In this document: positions 33,472 to 39,720 of the stretch, in pieces
Position numbering within the stretch: the first letter of the stretch is position 1
Layout of the letters: each line of letters begins with the position of its first letter
Assembly (NCBI GenBank): GCA_945868575.1
Contig: CAMBMH010000019.1
Span: 1-39,720, forward strand
Reading direction: 5' to 3'
DNA from: Singulisphaera sp. GP187
Lineage (GTDB): Bacteria; Planctomycetota; Planctomycetia; Gemmatales; Gemmataceae
Length of the DNA: 39,720 bases
The notes under the pieces: model-generated
Databases searched by the model: none
What the model was told of the DNA's origin: nothing
The model's input: only the letters and a program-made list of their open reading frames with translations
Program-made: the position numbers and the translations under genes

Positions 33472-34053
33472 CTACCCTTTCATGCGGTCGGGATGGAGGA
33501 GTCGAATTTTGCCCTCCTCCTTAAGGTTTTCCGGGAAAACCAGTAGGTTTTGTCCTTCAGGATCTGCTGACGATGGAACGATCAAGCCCTCCAGACCAAC
33601 AACAAATGCAGCCTGGCCAATCAACCATGTGACCGGAACCCGCCCTTCCCTGGCCTCTCTTCTCCAGTCCAAATTCAAAATTCGTTCCAGAGACACCCTA
33701 AGCCGACTCCGAACATCGCCTCGACCCAAATCCAAAACCCTTTGAAGTTGGGTTTCCATCGCAACAAACATCCTCGGCATCGCATCTTCTACCGGAATCT
33801 GGTAATACCGATTGTGGGCCAAGGTTTCGGCCATTGCCGTCTCTGGAGTCAGAGAGGCATATATCACCCGCACTCCTACCGGATTCCATCGGCCACCATG
33901 ACGCCGACTTCCCTCCCCTGAAAGCAAATCTGCCTCATTGGAGTACTTTGGGGTATTCGCCCGATACACAACTTTGAAGAACTCGCTGGCAACGGAGGAA
34001 AGCCGAGACATTCGAGCTTTGAGCTGTTCAAAGGTCGGGTCCAATGACGCCAT
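33472..34053 (-). CDS. RES-domain toxin (NAD-degrading family)
   Basis: 193 aa. RES domain signature residues are present: Arg31 in VVYRANTPKYSNEADLLSGEGSRRHGGRWNPVG, the YASLTPETAMAETLAH block with Glu, and Ser in EGLIVPSSADPEGQNLLVFPEN. Studied RES toxins (MbcT, Pseudomonas Res) destroy or phosphorolyse NAD and have an ADP-ribosyltransferase-like fold. AAAGG lies 6 nt before ATG 34053. It is first in the locus; the Xre/MbcA-like antitoxin follows on the same strand. The N-terminal ~25 residues ahead of the RES core are helical and may aid antitoxin contact. Activity would depend on co-production of the antitoxin. Confidence 0.88.
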   Translation of the reverse strand: MASLDPTFEQLKARMSRLSSVASEFFKVVYRANTPKYSNEADLLSGEGSRRHGGRWNPVGVRVIYASLTPETAMAETLAHNRYYQIPVEDAMPRMFVAMETQLQRVLDLGRGDVRSRLRVSLERILNLDWRREAREGRVPVTWLIGQAAFVVGLEGLIVPSSADPEGQNLLVFPENLKEEGKIRLLHPDRMKG

Positions 34054-34185
34054 TGTTAACCTTTTGCGACCAACCTAAAAAGTTTACGATATTTTAAGAG
34101 ACCAACATTGGGCTTGATACAAGGGAATCAACCAATTTCAAACAAAAGGAGGCATGGAATATTTTTTCATGTTTCGCCACCACAC

Positions 34186-34211
34186 CACCCGCCCCATCTG
34201 GAGCGGGTGGC
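34186..34211 (-). terminator. GC-rich hairpin after the SIMPL gene, weak terminator candidate
   Basis: CCACCCGC (34186-34193) pairs with GCGGGTGG (34204-34211), 29 bp after the reverse SIMPL stop at 34240. No T-run follows, so termination would have to be factor-dependent. Confidence 0.35.
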
Positions 34212-34239
34212 AAAACCCAAACTTTTTTAGTGCGCCAAA

Positions 34240-34974
34240 CTATTCGAGCACAAACGATACGCTCACCTCGGCGGTGATCTTGATGGTGCCCGCTTCAAAC
34301 TCGGGGCTCGAGCCACCGCCAGCCCCACCCAAGTCTCCCATCCGCGCCATATTGGATGCCTGGATGTTGTAATAAGGCATCACATCGCTTACCGATTCCA
34401 CAATCGAATGAGGCTTGCCCACTTTGGCGCCAAGCTCTTCAGCCAAGGCTTTGGCTTTTTCCTTCGCAGAGCGCACCGCCAAAAGTCGGGCTTCGTCCCG
34501 GTGCTGGCGCAATTTCGAACTTCGAAGGTTCACCGAGCCCACACCCGTCGCTCCCGCCTCGATGGCCGCCTCGGTCACTTTGGTGATTCGGGCAATATTG
34601 TTAAGCGTGCATGAAACCGACTGCGACACGGAATAAAAAGCAATCACATCCGTCTCTGAATGCCCCATGTCTTCCCGCTTGTAGTTGGGTTGGATGATCA
34701 CCTGGGTGGTTTGCAGATCCACATCCTTGATGCCGGCGGCTTTCAGGACAGAAAGCAATTTCCCCATTTTGGCCGCCTGCTTGGTTAGCGTCTCACGCAA
34801 AACCGGGCCACGGACATCCACCTGAAAATTCAGATCCGCAAGATCAGGCACAACCTTGATTTCGCCACGCCCCGTGGTCGAGACCGTGGGGATTTCCGCC
34901 TTCTGTTGGGCCATCGCGGGAAACGCACCCAGAACCACAAAAAGACACGAGGCCAGCATTCGATTTTGAGACAT
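34240..34974 (-). CDS. SIMPL domain (DUF541) exported protein
   Basis: 244 aa. Signal peptide about 1-22 (RMLASCLFVVLGAFPAMAQ). The SIMPL/DUF541 fold follows: VSTTGRGEIKVVPDLADLNFQV, a helix (LTKQAAKMGKLLSVLKAAGIKDVDLQTTQVIIQP), YSVSQSVSCTLNNIARITKVTEAAIEAGATGVGSVNLRSS and the helix-strand end AVRSAKEKAKALAEELGAKVGKPHSIVE. Members are periplasmic or outer-membrane proteins linked to stress tolerance (E. coli YggE is the best known). ATG 34974 has AAGGAG 8 nt upstream. The frame extends to 35436, but that is only antisense to other sequence. A Gly-rich loop (GGAGGGSS) is near the C-terminus. Stand-alone gene. Confidence 0.9.
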   Translation of the reverse strand: MSQNRMLASCLFVVLGAFPAMAQQKAEIPTVSTTGRGEIKVVPDLADLNFQVDVRGPVLRETLTKQAAKMGKLLSVLKAAGIKDVDLQTTQVIIQPNYKREDMGHSETDVIAFYSVSQSVSCTLNNIARITKVTEAAIEAGATGVGSVNLRSSKLRQHRDEARLLAVRSAKEKAKALAEELGAKVGKPHSIVESVSDVMPYYNIQASNMARMGDLGGAGGGSSPEFEAGTIKITAEVSVSFVLE

Positions 34975-35128
34975 GGAACCGACTCCTTCAATCGACCGGG
35001 AACGGCCAAACCAGATATGGGTGTCCCGGGCAGGGAAATGTCCTCCACCCGGCTCACACATAGACAACCCACCACCCACGATTTTGTGAGTGGCTTTTGA
35101 TCGATTCGCCCTTTGGGTTTTTCGCCTT

Positions 35129-36649
35129 CTATCTCCCTGTCCAGCGATGCAGCAGGTTGGCGGTAATCTTTTGCACCCGGGGATCGGGGCCAAGTGGCCG
35201 CCCATTATGCACAAAAGGCAATATGTGGCCGGGGGGATGGGAAAGCCCCATGGCCCAAAAAATCGTGCTGGCGTTAAAGACCGTGTTTCCCTTCGGCCCG
35301 GGATAGATTGTCGCCTCATAATGCGAAGGCGCTTCTCCCGAATTGATCGTGGTCCCCGCGGCGACCACTTCCATCCCCGGGATCGGCGCGGGATCCCCAT
35401 GAAACTCCCAGCCGACCAGCCCCGTGACCCGGTCACCCTTTTTCATCCCGGTTCCCGCGAACATCCAATGCTCAGGCTTGGTGACCACCCAGTCCCCCGA
35501 CCCGTTGAAAGGCGACACCGTCTGCGCCCCGATCAGCGCAGCCTCGCTGGGCGCCTCGACGGGCAAATCCGCCATCCAGGGTTCTTCCCCCTTGCGAATG
35601 CCACCATAGCGCCCCACCCGCTCCATCTCGTCGGGTTTGGAACGGTCGACGACAAAGCAACACGAATTGCCGCTGAAAAATCCGAAATTCACACCCTGTT
35701 TGACGGCTTCCAGACAGGAGTCATACTGTTTTCTGGTCCAGTACTCATCGTGCCCCACCGAAAGGAAGACTTTGGCCCGGGTCAGGAAATCCACACCACC
35801 CGCATCCACATCCTCGTTGGAGCAATAGGTCACATCATACCCCTTCTCTTCCAGCCAATAGGCAAATGGATACTCCCAAAGGAGAAATTCACCCGAGCCC
35901 AGCGAAAGGGTCTGATCGACCACCTGGGGATATTTGGCATACGGCCGCTTGAAGCTGACCCGCACCCCCGAAACCAGCGGCCTTTTGTCCGCGCGATCGT
36001 TGTCATATAGCGAATGATTCTCGGGCCACTTGTTGTACGCCTGCCAGGTGTTGGTGCTGCACTGGAAAAGAATATCCGCTTTGCGGTTATCCGTGACGAT
36101 GAAGGTCAAATAGCTCTGATAGCGGTGCGACTTGGCCGAAAGCTTGACCAGGTAGACCCCGCTGGACCAATCGGTGGGAATGGTCACCTCCGCGACCGCG
36201 TCCCAGTTACACTCCCGAATGCGCATGGGACCCACAGGCGGTGTGGGTGCCGTGGGTGCCGCCACCGGCCCGAGCGTTTGCATTAACCTGGCGCCTTTCC
36301 CCTGGTAATAGCCCATTCGGTAAATATCCAGCGTCACGGGCCCTGCCGGTTTGGTGCTCACATGAAAAGAGATCTTCTTCCCTGCCCGGACACTTGTCCT
36401 GGAGGCATACCCCTCGATCAGCGAACAGCGGTATTTGGCGTTTCCATCAAACTTCGAATAGGCGAGTTGCCAATCGGGTGTCCCGGGTTTGGCATTTTCC
36501 AGAACCACAATTCCATTGGCTGTTGAGCCTCCCGCAAGGGGTTCCTGGGTGGACAGTTTGTTTGCGGCCTGGCTTGTGGAGGAGGCTAAATGGGTAAGGG
36601 CGCCAACCGGTATTGCCGCGAGAATCTGCCGACGATGAAACCTGGACAT
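35129..36649 (-). CDS. Tat-exported N,N-dimethylformamidase beta-subunit-like protein
   Basis: 506 aa. A twin-arginine-like signal (SRFHRRQILAAIPVGALTHLASS) precedes a domain of the N,N-dimethylformamidase beta-subunit family: IEGYASRTSVRAGKKISFHVSTKPAGPVTLDIYRMGYYQGKGARL, then ADILFQCSTNTWQAYNKWP, SLGSGEFLLWEYPFAYWLEEKGYDVTYCSNED, VGHDEYWTRKQ and NFGFFSGNSCCFVVD. Strings such as GHDEYW are family hallmarks. True dimethylformamidase needs a small alpha subunit, which is not here, so the substrate is unknown; many stand-alone members exist. ATG 36649 has GGAGA 7 nt upstream. It is divergent from the peroxidase gene with 282 bp between. Confidence 0.82.
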   Translation of the reverse strand: MSRFHRRQILAAIPVGALTHLASSTSQAANKLSTQEPLAGGSTANGIVVLENAKPGTPDWQLAYSKFDGNAKYRCSLIEGYASRTSVRAGKKISFHVSTKPAGPVTLDIYRMGYYQGKGARLMQTLGPVAAPTAPTPPVGPMRIRECNWDAVAEVTIPTDWSSGVYLVKLSAKSHRYQSYLTFIVTDNRKADILFQCSTNTWQAYNKWPENHSLYDNDRADKRPLVSGVRVSFKRPYAKYPQVVDQTLSLGSGEFLLWEYPFAYWLEEKGYDVTYCSNEDVDAGGVDFLTRAKVFLSVGHDEYWTRKQYDSCLEAVKQGVNFGFFSGNSCCFVVDRSKPDEMERVGRYGGIRKGEEPWMADLPVEAPSEAALIGAQTVSPFNGSGDWVVTKPEHWMFAGTGMKKGDRVTGLVGWEFHGDPAPIPGMEVVAAGTTINSGEAPSHYEATIYPGPKGNTVFNASTIFWAMGLSHPPGHILPFVHNGRPLGPDPRVQKITANLLHRWTGR

Positions 36650-36756
36650 TTGATGGTCTCCATTGAGAAAATCGGCGGAAAAAGGAAGAAAGTTTGCACT
36701 TTGTTGGGATAGAGCCAAACAAGCGGGTTGGCGAAGGGGATTAGACCAAAGCTTTA

Positions 36757-36787
36757 TTGGGAAACCTAATGGAAAACTTTTTCCCAA
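36757..36787. repeat. Inverted repeat in the peroxidase/DMFase-like divergent region
   Basis: TTGGGAAA (36757-36764) and TTTCCCAA (36780-36787) flank a 15-nt centre. It lies between the two divergent starts and may be an operator or a leader hairpin. A second hairpin, GCCAC/GTGGC, follows near 36846-36865 in the peroxidase leader. Confidence 0.4.
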
Positions 36788-36931
36788 ACCTCAATTCGCT
36801 TTTTTTTTCCCTGTTCATCTCCGGTTCAGATTGAGTTTTTTATCATGCCACTGAGATTTTGGTGGCGCAGGTTTCTTCCCAAGCATTTCCAACCGGGAAA
36901 GGCACGCCAAAATCCAACTGAGGACCATCTC

Positions 36932-38869
36932 ATGAAAGCCTCCAAAAGTTCCAATCGGGCCACCCGCCAAAATCTTCTACTGCGTCTGGAAAACCTGGAG
37001 GACCGAAGCGTACCGGCCACCCTGGGCGCTAGTCCCTTCCCCTCGCTGGATGGAAGTGGCCACAACCTTGGCCAACCAAGCCTGGGCATTATCGAATCCG
37101 ATTACCTCCGAAAGGCCCCTGCCTCTTATGTCGATGGGGTTTCGATTGCGCAAGACGCCAACCTTCCCAATCCACGCACCATAAGCAACACACTCTCCGC
37201 CGAATCCTCCCCTACGGCCAACAATCGCTCGCTTACCGCTTTTGTTTATGTCTGGGGTCAGTTCATCGACCACGACATCGCGCTGACGGATTTGATGGTT
37301 CCCAAAGAATCCCTGAACATCGCCATTCCCACAGGCGATCCCTCGTTTGACCCAGCCGGAACGGGAACGGCAACCATGCCCTTTTCCCGATCGGAATACG
37401 ATACAAAATCGGGCGCTTCGCCCGCCGCTCCACGCCAACAGGTCAACTCCACCACCGCGTGGCTTGATGCGTCCATGGTCTATGGAACGGATGCCACAAC
37501 CAGCACAAAACTACGCGAACTTTCAGGCGGCCGGATGAAAATCGGCGCTAACGGCCTGTTGCCCAACGATCCGACCACAGGCCAACCCATGGCAGGCGAT
37601 CCACGGGCCGCGGAACACCCCGGCCTCCAGACGATCCACGCACTCTTCCTTCGCGAACACAACCGTATCGCGGGTGAAATCGCCAAAGCCAATCCCAAAT
37701 TCTCCGACGAGGAGATCTTCCAACGCACAAGACTTCGCATCATAGGGGAGATCCAATCAATCACCTACAACGAATATCTCCCCGCTCTTTTGGGTTCCGC
37801 CGCTCCCAAAGCTTACACAGGTTACAAACCAGGCGTATCCCCCAACCTGACCAATGAATTCGCCACCGCCGCCTACCGCGTAGGTCATACCCTTGTTACC
37901 GATGAAATCGGTTTCATGGACGCAAATGGAAAGGAAAACCGCGATCCGCTTCCCCTTAGGGATGCTTTCTTCAACACCGCCATCGTGCCGGAAACAGGCG
38001 TAGAGCCGATATTCAAATACCTTGCGTCGGATCTTGCCAACGAAATCGACACCAAAATCGTCGATGATCTGCGCGACTTCCTTTTCGGCGCCCCCGGATC
38101 AGGCGGCATGGACCTGGCCGCGCTCAATATCCAGCGTGGTCGCGATCATGGCCTGGCCGACTACAACACCACCCGCGCCTCCTTCGGTCTTCCCCGGGTG
38201 ACCACCTTTGCACAGATCACTCCCGATGTTTCGATGCAGGAAAATCTCAAATCGCTTTATGGCGATGTCAACCACATCGACCTCTGGATCGGTGGTCTCG
38301 CCGAGGGTCACCTCGCGGGATCAAGCGTCGGGCCCACCTTCGCCCGCATCATGGGTGACCAGTTCGAACGACTCCGCGCCTCGGATCGGTTCTGGTATCA
38401 GAATACCTTCCAGGGTGCCGATCGCACCTCCCTGGAAAACCTCCACCTTTCCGATCTCCTGAAAAGGGACACCAACCTGACCAACATCCAGGACAATGTG
38501 TTCATCTTCAAAACCACTATCTCGGGCTCCGTGTTTGCCGACACCAACAATAACGGCATCCGCAATCCGGGCGAGGCAGGCCTTGGGGGACGATTGGTGG
38601 AACTGGTGGATGAAACCGGCGCGGTCATCGCCTCGATGCTTACAAGGCCCGATGGCACCTACCGATTTGAAAATGTTCCGCTGGGAAGCTTTACCGTTCG
38701 TGAAGTCCTTCCCCAGGGACGCATATCGACCTCGCCGGTAACAACCGTCACCCTGACCAAAGGACAATCCGCCAGGGATATGCAAGTCGTCGTAAACCTG
38801 GGCGAGGGTCGAGTCAATCCGGGCGCGCCTCCCGCTCCGCCCGCGCCTCCTGCTCCACCCCGGAGGTAA
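36932..38869 (+). CDS. Secreted animal-type heme peroxidase with planctomycete N-terminal tag and SdrD_B domain
   Basis: 645 aa. The N-terminus has the planctomycete LENLEDRSVPA tag (about 19-29), found on large exported proteins. The An_peroxidase domain covers about 50-520: WGQFIDHDIALT with distal His114, LREHNRIAGEI (241-250), AAYRVGHTLV with proximal His319 and LNIQRGRDHGLADYN (398-411). One SdrD_B/CNA-B-like domain follows at about 530-600 (SGSVFADTNNNGIRNPGEAGLGG, TYRFENVPLGSFTVREVLP), then a Pro/Ala tail (APPAPPAPPAPP). It should oxidise halides or organics outside the cytoplasm with H2O2. ATG 36932 has GAGG 8 nt upstream. It diverges from the DMFase-like gene. Confidence 0.9.
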   Translation: MKASKSSNRATRQNLLLRLENLEDRSVPATLGASPFPSLDGSGHNLGQPSLGIIESDYLRKAPASYVDGVSIAQDANLPNPRTISNTLSAESSPTANNRSLTAFVYVWGQFIDHDIALTDLMVPKESLNIAIPTGDPSFDPAGTGTATMPFSRSEYDTKSGASPAAPRQQVNSTTAWLDASMVYGTDATTSTKLRELSGGRMKIGANGLLPNDPTTGQPMAGDPRAAEHPGLQTIHALFLREHNRIAGEIAKANPKFSDEEIFQRTRLRIIGEIQSITYNEYLPALLGSAAPKAYTGYKPGVSPNLTNEFATAAYRVGHTLVTDEIGFMDANGKENRDPLPLRDAFFNTAIVPETGVEPIFKYLASDLANEIDTKIVDDLRDFLFGAPGSGGMDLAALNIQRGRDHGLADYNTTRASFGLPRVTTFAQITPDVSMQENLKSLYGDVNHIDLWIGGLAEGHLAGSSVGPTFARIMGDQFERLRASDRFWYQNTFQGADRTSLENLHLSDLLKRDTNLTNIQDNVFIFKTTISGSVFADTNNNGIRNPGEAGLGGRLVELVDETGAVIASMLTRPDGTYRFENVPLGSFTVREVLPQGRISTSPVTTVTLTKGQSARDMQVVVNLGEGRVNPGAPPAPPAPPAPPRR

Positions 38870-38911
38870 GGAAGAACATCTGGAGACAAAAAAGGATTCA
38901 AAACCACTCTT

Positions 38912-38946
38912 CCCGGTCGGTTTGCGTGAAAAGAAACCGGTCCGGG
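38912..38946. other. Hairpin between peroxidase and response regulator genes
   Basis: CCCGGTCGGTTT (38912-38923) pairs, with one small internal loop, with AAACCGGTCCGGG (38934-38946). It sits 43 bp after the peroxidase stop and just ahead of the response regulator's ribosome site. It lacks a T-tail, so it may be a weak terminator or a leader structure. Confidence 0.45.
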
Positions 38947-38983
38947 CTATGCTGAAAAGGAAGAAAGAGTGAGACAAAGGCAC

Positions 38984-39637
38984 ATGCGGATTCTACTGGT
39001 CGAGGACGAACCCGATGTTCGAATGGCGATCAGCCGTTCGCTTCGCGAGGATGGGTACGCCGTTGATGAAGCGGACAACGGTGTCGATGGACTGACCAAG
39101 GCCAAGTGGTGGGAATACGACGCCATCATCCTTGATGTGATGCTCCCCAGGATGGATGGGCTGAAAATGCTTGCAGCCCTGCGTGAAAAAATCAACACCC
39201 CCGTCCTGATCCTTTCCGCTCGTGATTCCCTAAACAACCGAATCCAGGGTCTCGATAGTGGCGCCGACGACTATCTCGTCAAGCCTTTCAGCATGGCCGA
39301 ACTTCTCGCCAGACTCAGGGCCCTGATCAGGCGATCGAACGGAAACGCCGACCCAATTTTGCGGTATGAGGATATCACTCTGGACTTGACCAGCAAAAAG
39401 GTAACCAAGGGGGAAACCCCTGTGGATCTCACCGCCCGGGAATATTCCATTTTTGAATTGCTCATGGTAAACCGGGGGGCGCTTTTCACCCGCGCCAAAA
39501 TCTATGAACACCTGGTCGATGAGGATGACTCATCGATGTCCAATGTCGTTGAAGTCCACATGCTTCGTATCCGTAAAAAACTCGGCCGCGACATCATCAC
39601 CACGCGGAGGGGTCTGGGGTACATGATCGATGGTTAG
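38984..39637 (+). CDS. OmpR/PhoB-family response regulator
   Basis: 217 aa. The receiver domain has acidic Glu7-Asp8, phospho-acceptor Asp51 in IILDVMLPRMDG, Ser78 and Lys100 in YLVKPF; the winged-helix DNA-binding domain (about 125-217) ends in VEVHMLRIRKKL...TRRGLGYMI, typical of OmpR/PhoB. It should be activated by phosphorylation by the kinase encoded next and bind DNA as a dimer. ATG 38984 gives the family N-terminus RILLVEDE; a GTG at 38969, with a better AAGGA spacing, would add five residues. Its stop overlaps the kinase ATG by 8 nt. Confidence 0.94.
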   Translation: MRILLVEDEPDVRMAISRSLREDGYAVDEADNGVDGLTKAKWWEYDAIILDVMLPRMDGLKMLAALREKINTPVLILSARDSLNNRIQGLDSGADDYLVKPFSMAELLARLRALIRRSNGNADPILRYEDITLDLTSKKVTKGETPVDLTAREYSIFELLMVNRGALFTRAKIYEHLVDEDDSSMSNVVEVHMLRIRKKLGRDIITTRRGLGYMIDG

Positions 39638-39720
39638 ATCCATTCGGCTCCGACTGCAACTCTGGTATGGCGCGATTCTTGGCGCCACGATCGTTGTTTT
39701 GGGCGTAATGCTCTATTTCA
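39630..39720 (+). CDS. Sensor histidine kinase, N-terminal fragment (cut by window end)
   Basis: Only the first 30 codons are present, from ATG 39630: a basic start (VRSIRLRLQLWYGAIL) followed by a hydrophobic transmembrane helix (GATIVVLGVMLYF). Overlapping the response regulator stop by 8 nt and matching the usual SIRLRL-LWY opening of two-component kinases, it is most probably the partner kinase. The sensor, HAMP and kinase domains lie outside the window. Confidence 0.75.
   Translation, partial: MVRSIRLRLQLWYGAILGATIVVLGVMLYF

Noticed and set aside
34154-34372. Forward small frame after an AAAGGAGG-like sequence
   Set aside because: The SD-to-ATG spacing is about 1 nt and most of the frame is antisense to the SIMPL gene.
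35090-36010. 306-codon forward open frame
   Set aside because: Antisense to the dimethylformamidase-like gene; Arg/His/Pro-rich composition typical of shadow frames.
1-39720. CRISPR arrays, tRNA/rRNA genes, insertion sequences, prophage
   Set aside because: No regularly spaced repeats, no tRNA-like T-arm with cloverleaf, no rRNA stretches and no transposase or integrase frames were seen.

Overview
The window looks like a piece of a planctomycete chromosome, probably of the Gemmatales/Gemmataceae type. The evidence is a prepilin-like DUF1559 protein ending in an H-X9-DG motif, a secreted peroxidase opening with the LENLEDRSVPA-type N-terminal tag, a CxPSR sulfatase, a DUF1559-linked small lipoprotein, a hydrazine-synthase-alpha-like PD40 protein with one heme site, and many secreted or Tat-exported orphan proteins. 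Base composition is moderately GC-rich throughout, except for the first ~650 bases, which are strikingly AT-rich and carry a gene of foreign character that is open at the left edge.

Layout: (1) 1-648, AT-rich unknown gene. (2) 1058-7185, forward block: EttA-type ABC-F factor, an ABC export ATPase translationally coupled to a two-module FtsX-type permease, and a secreted glycerophosphodiester phosphodiesterase followed by a structured untranslated stretch with a good terminator. (3) 7472-13342, envelope and electron-transfer proteins: a seven-heme cytochrome with TPR tail (reverse), then lipoprotein, DUF1559 protein and monoheme HzsA-like protein (forward). (4) 13715-17101, a LamG plus purple-acid-phosphatase-like enzyme diverging from an unknown secreted protein. 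(5) 17276-22107, reverse yhaO-yhaN pair (Mre11/Rad50-like). (6) 22256-27299, MazG-like pyrophosphohydrolase coupled to a DUF3472 protein, sulfatase, AllA-like protein, a small degenerate zinc-ribbon gene and a serine hydrolase. (7) 27484-28009, PF09720/ParE toxin-antitoxin pair. (8) 28116-32067, reverse cluster argB-argD-argF-rph. (9) 32418-34053, small cysteine-rich DUF6370-like protein and a RES/Xre toxin-antitoxin locus in toxin-first order. (10) 34240-38869, SIMPL protein, Tat-exported dimethylformamidase-beta-like protein and heme peroxidase. (11) 38984-39720, OmpR-type response regulator and the start of its histidine kinase.

Working together: argB, argD and argF give three steps of arginine synthesis (argC, argJ, argG and argH are elsewhere); the N-terminal helix of ArgB suggests arginine feedback. 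YhaO and YhaN should form a nuclease/ATPase complex. The two toxin-antitoxin loci and the two AT-rich patches (1-690 and about 25620-26060) are the most accessory-like parts. I found no tRNA, rRNA, CRISPR array, insertion sequence or phage genes. The best candidates for something undescribed are the reversed RES/Xre locus with a 20-bp palindrome between its genes, the structured 7243-7420 stretch, the long inverted repeat behind yhaN, and the unknown secreted protein at 15713-17101. All functional calls rest on motif recognition by eye; no database search was run.
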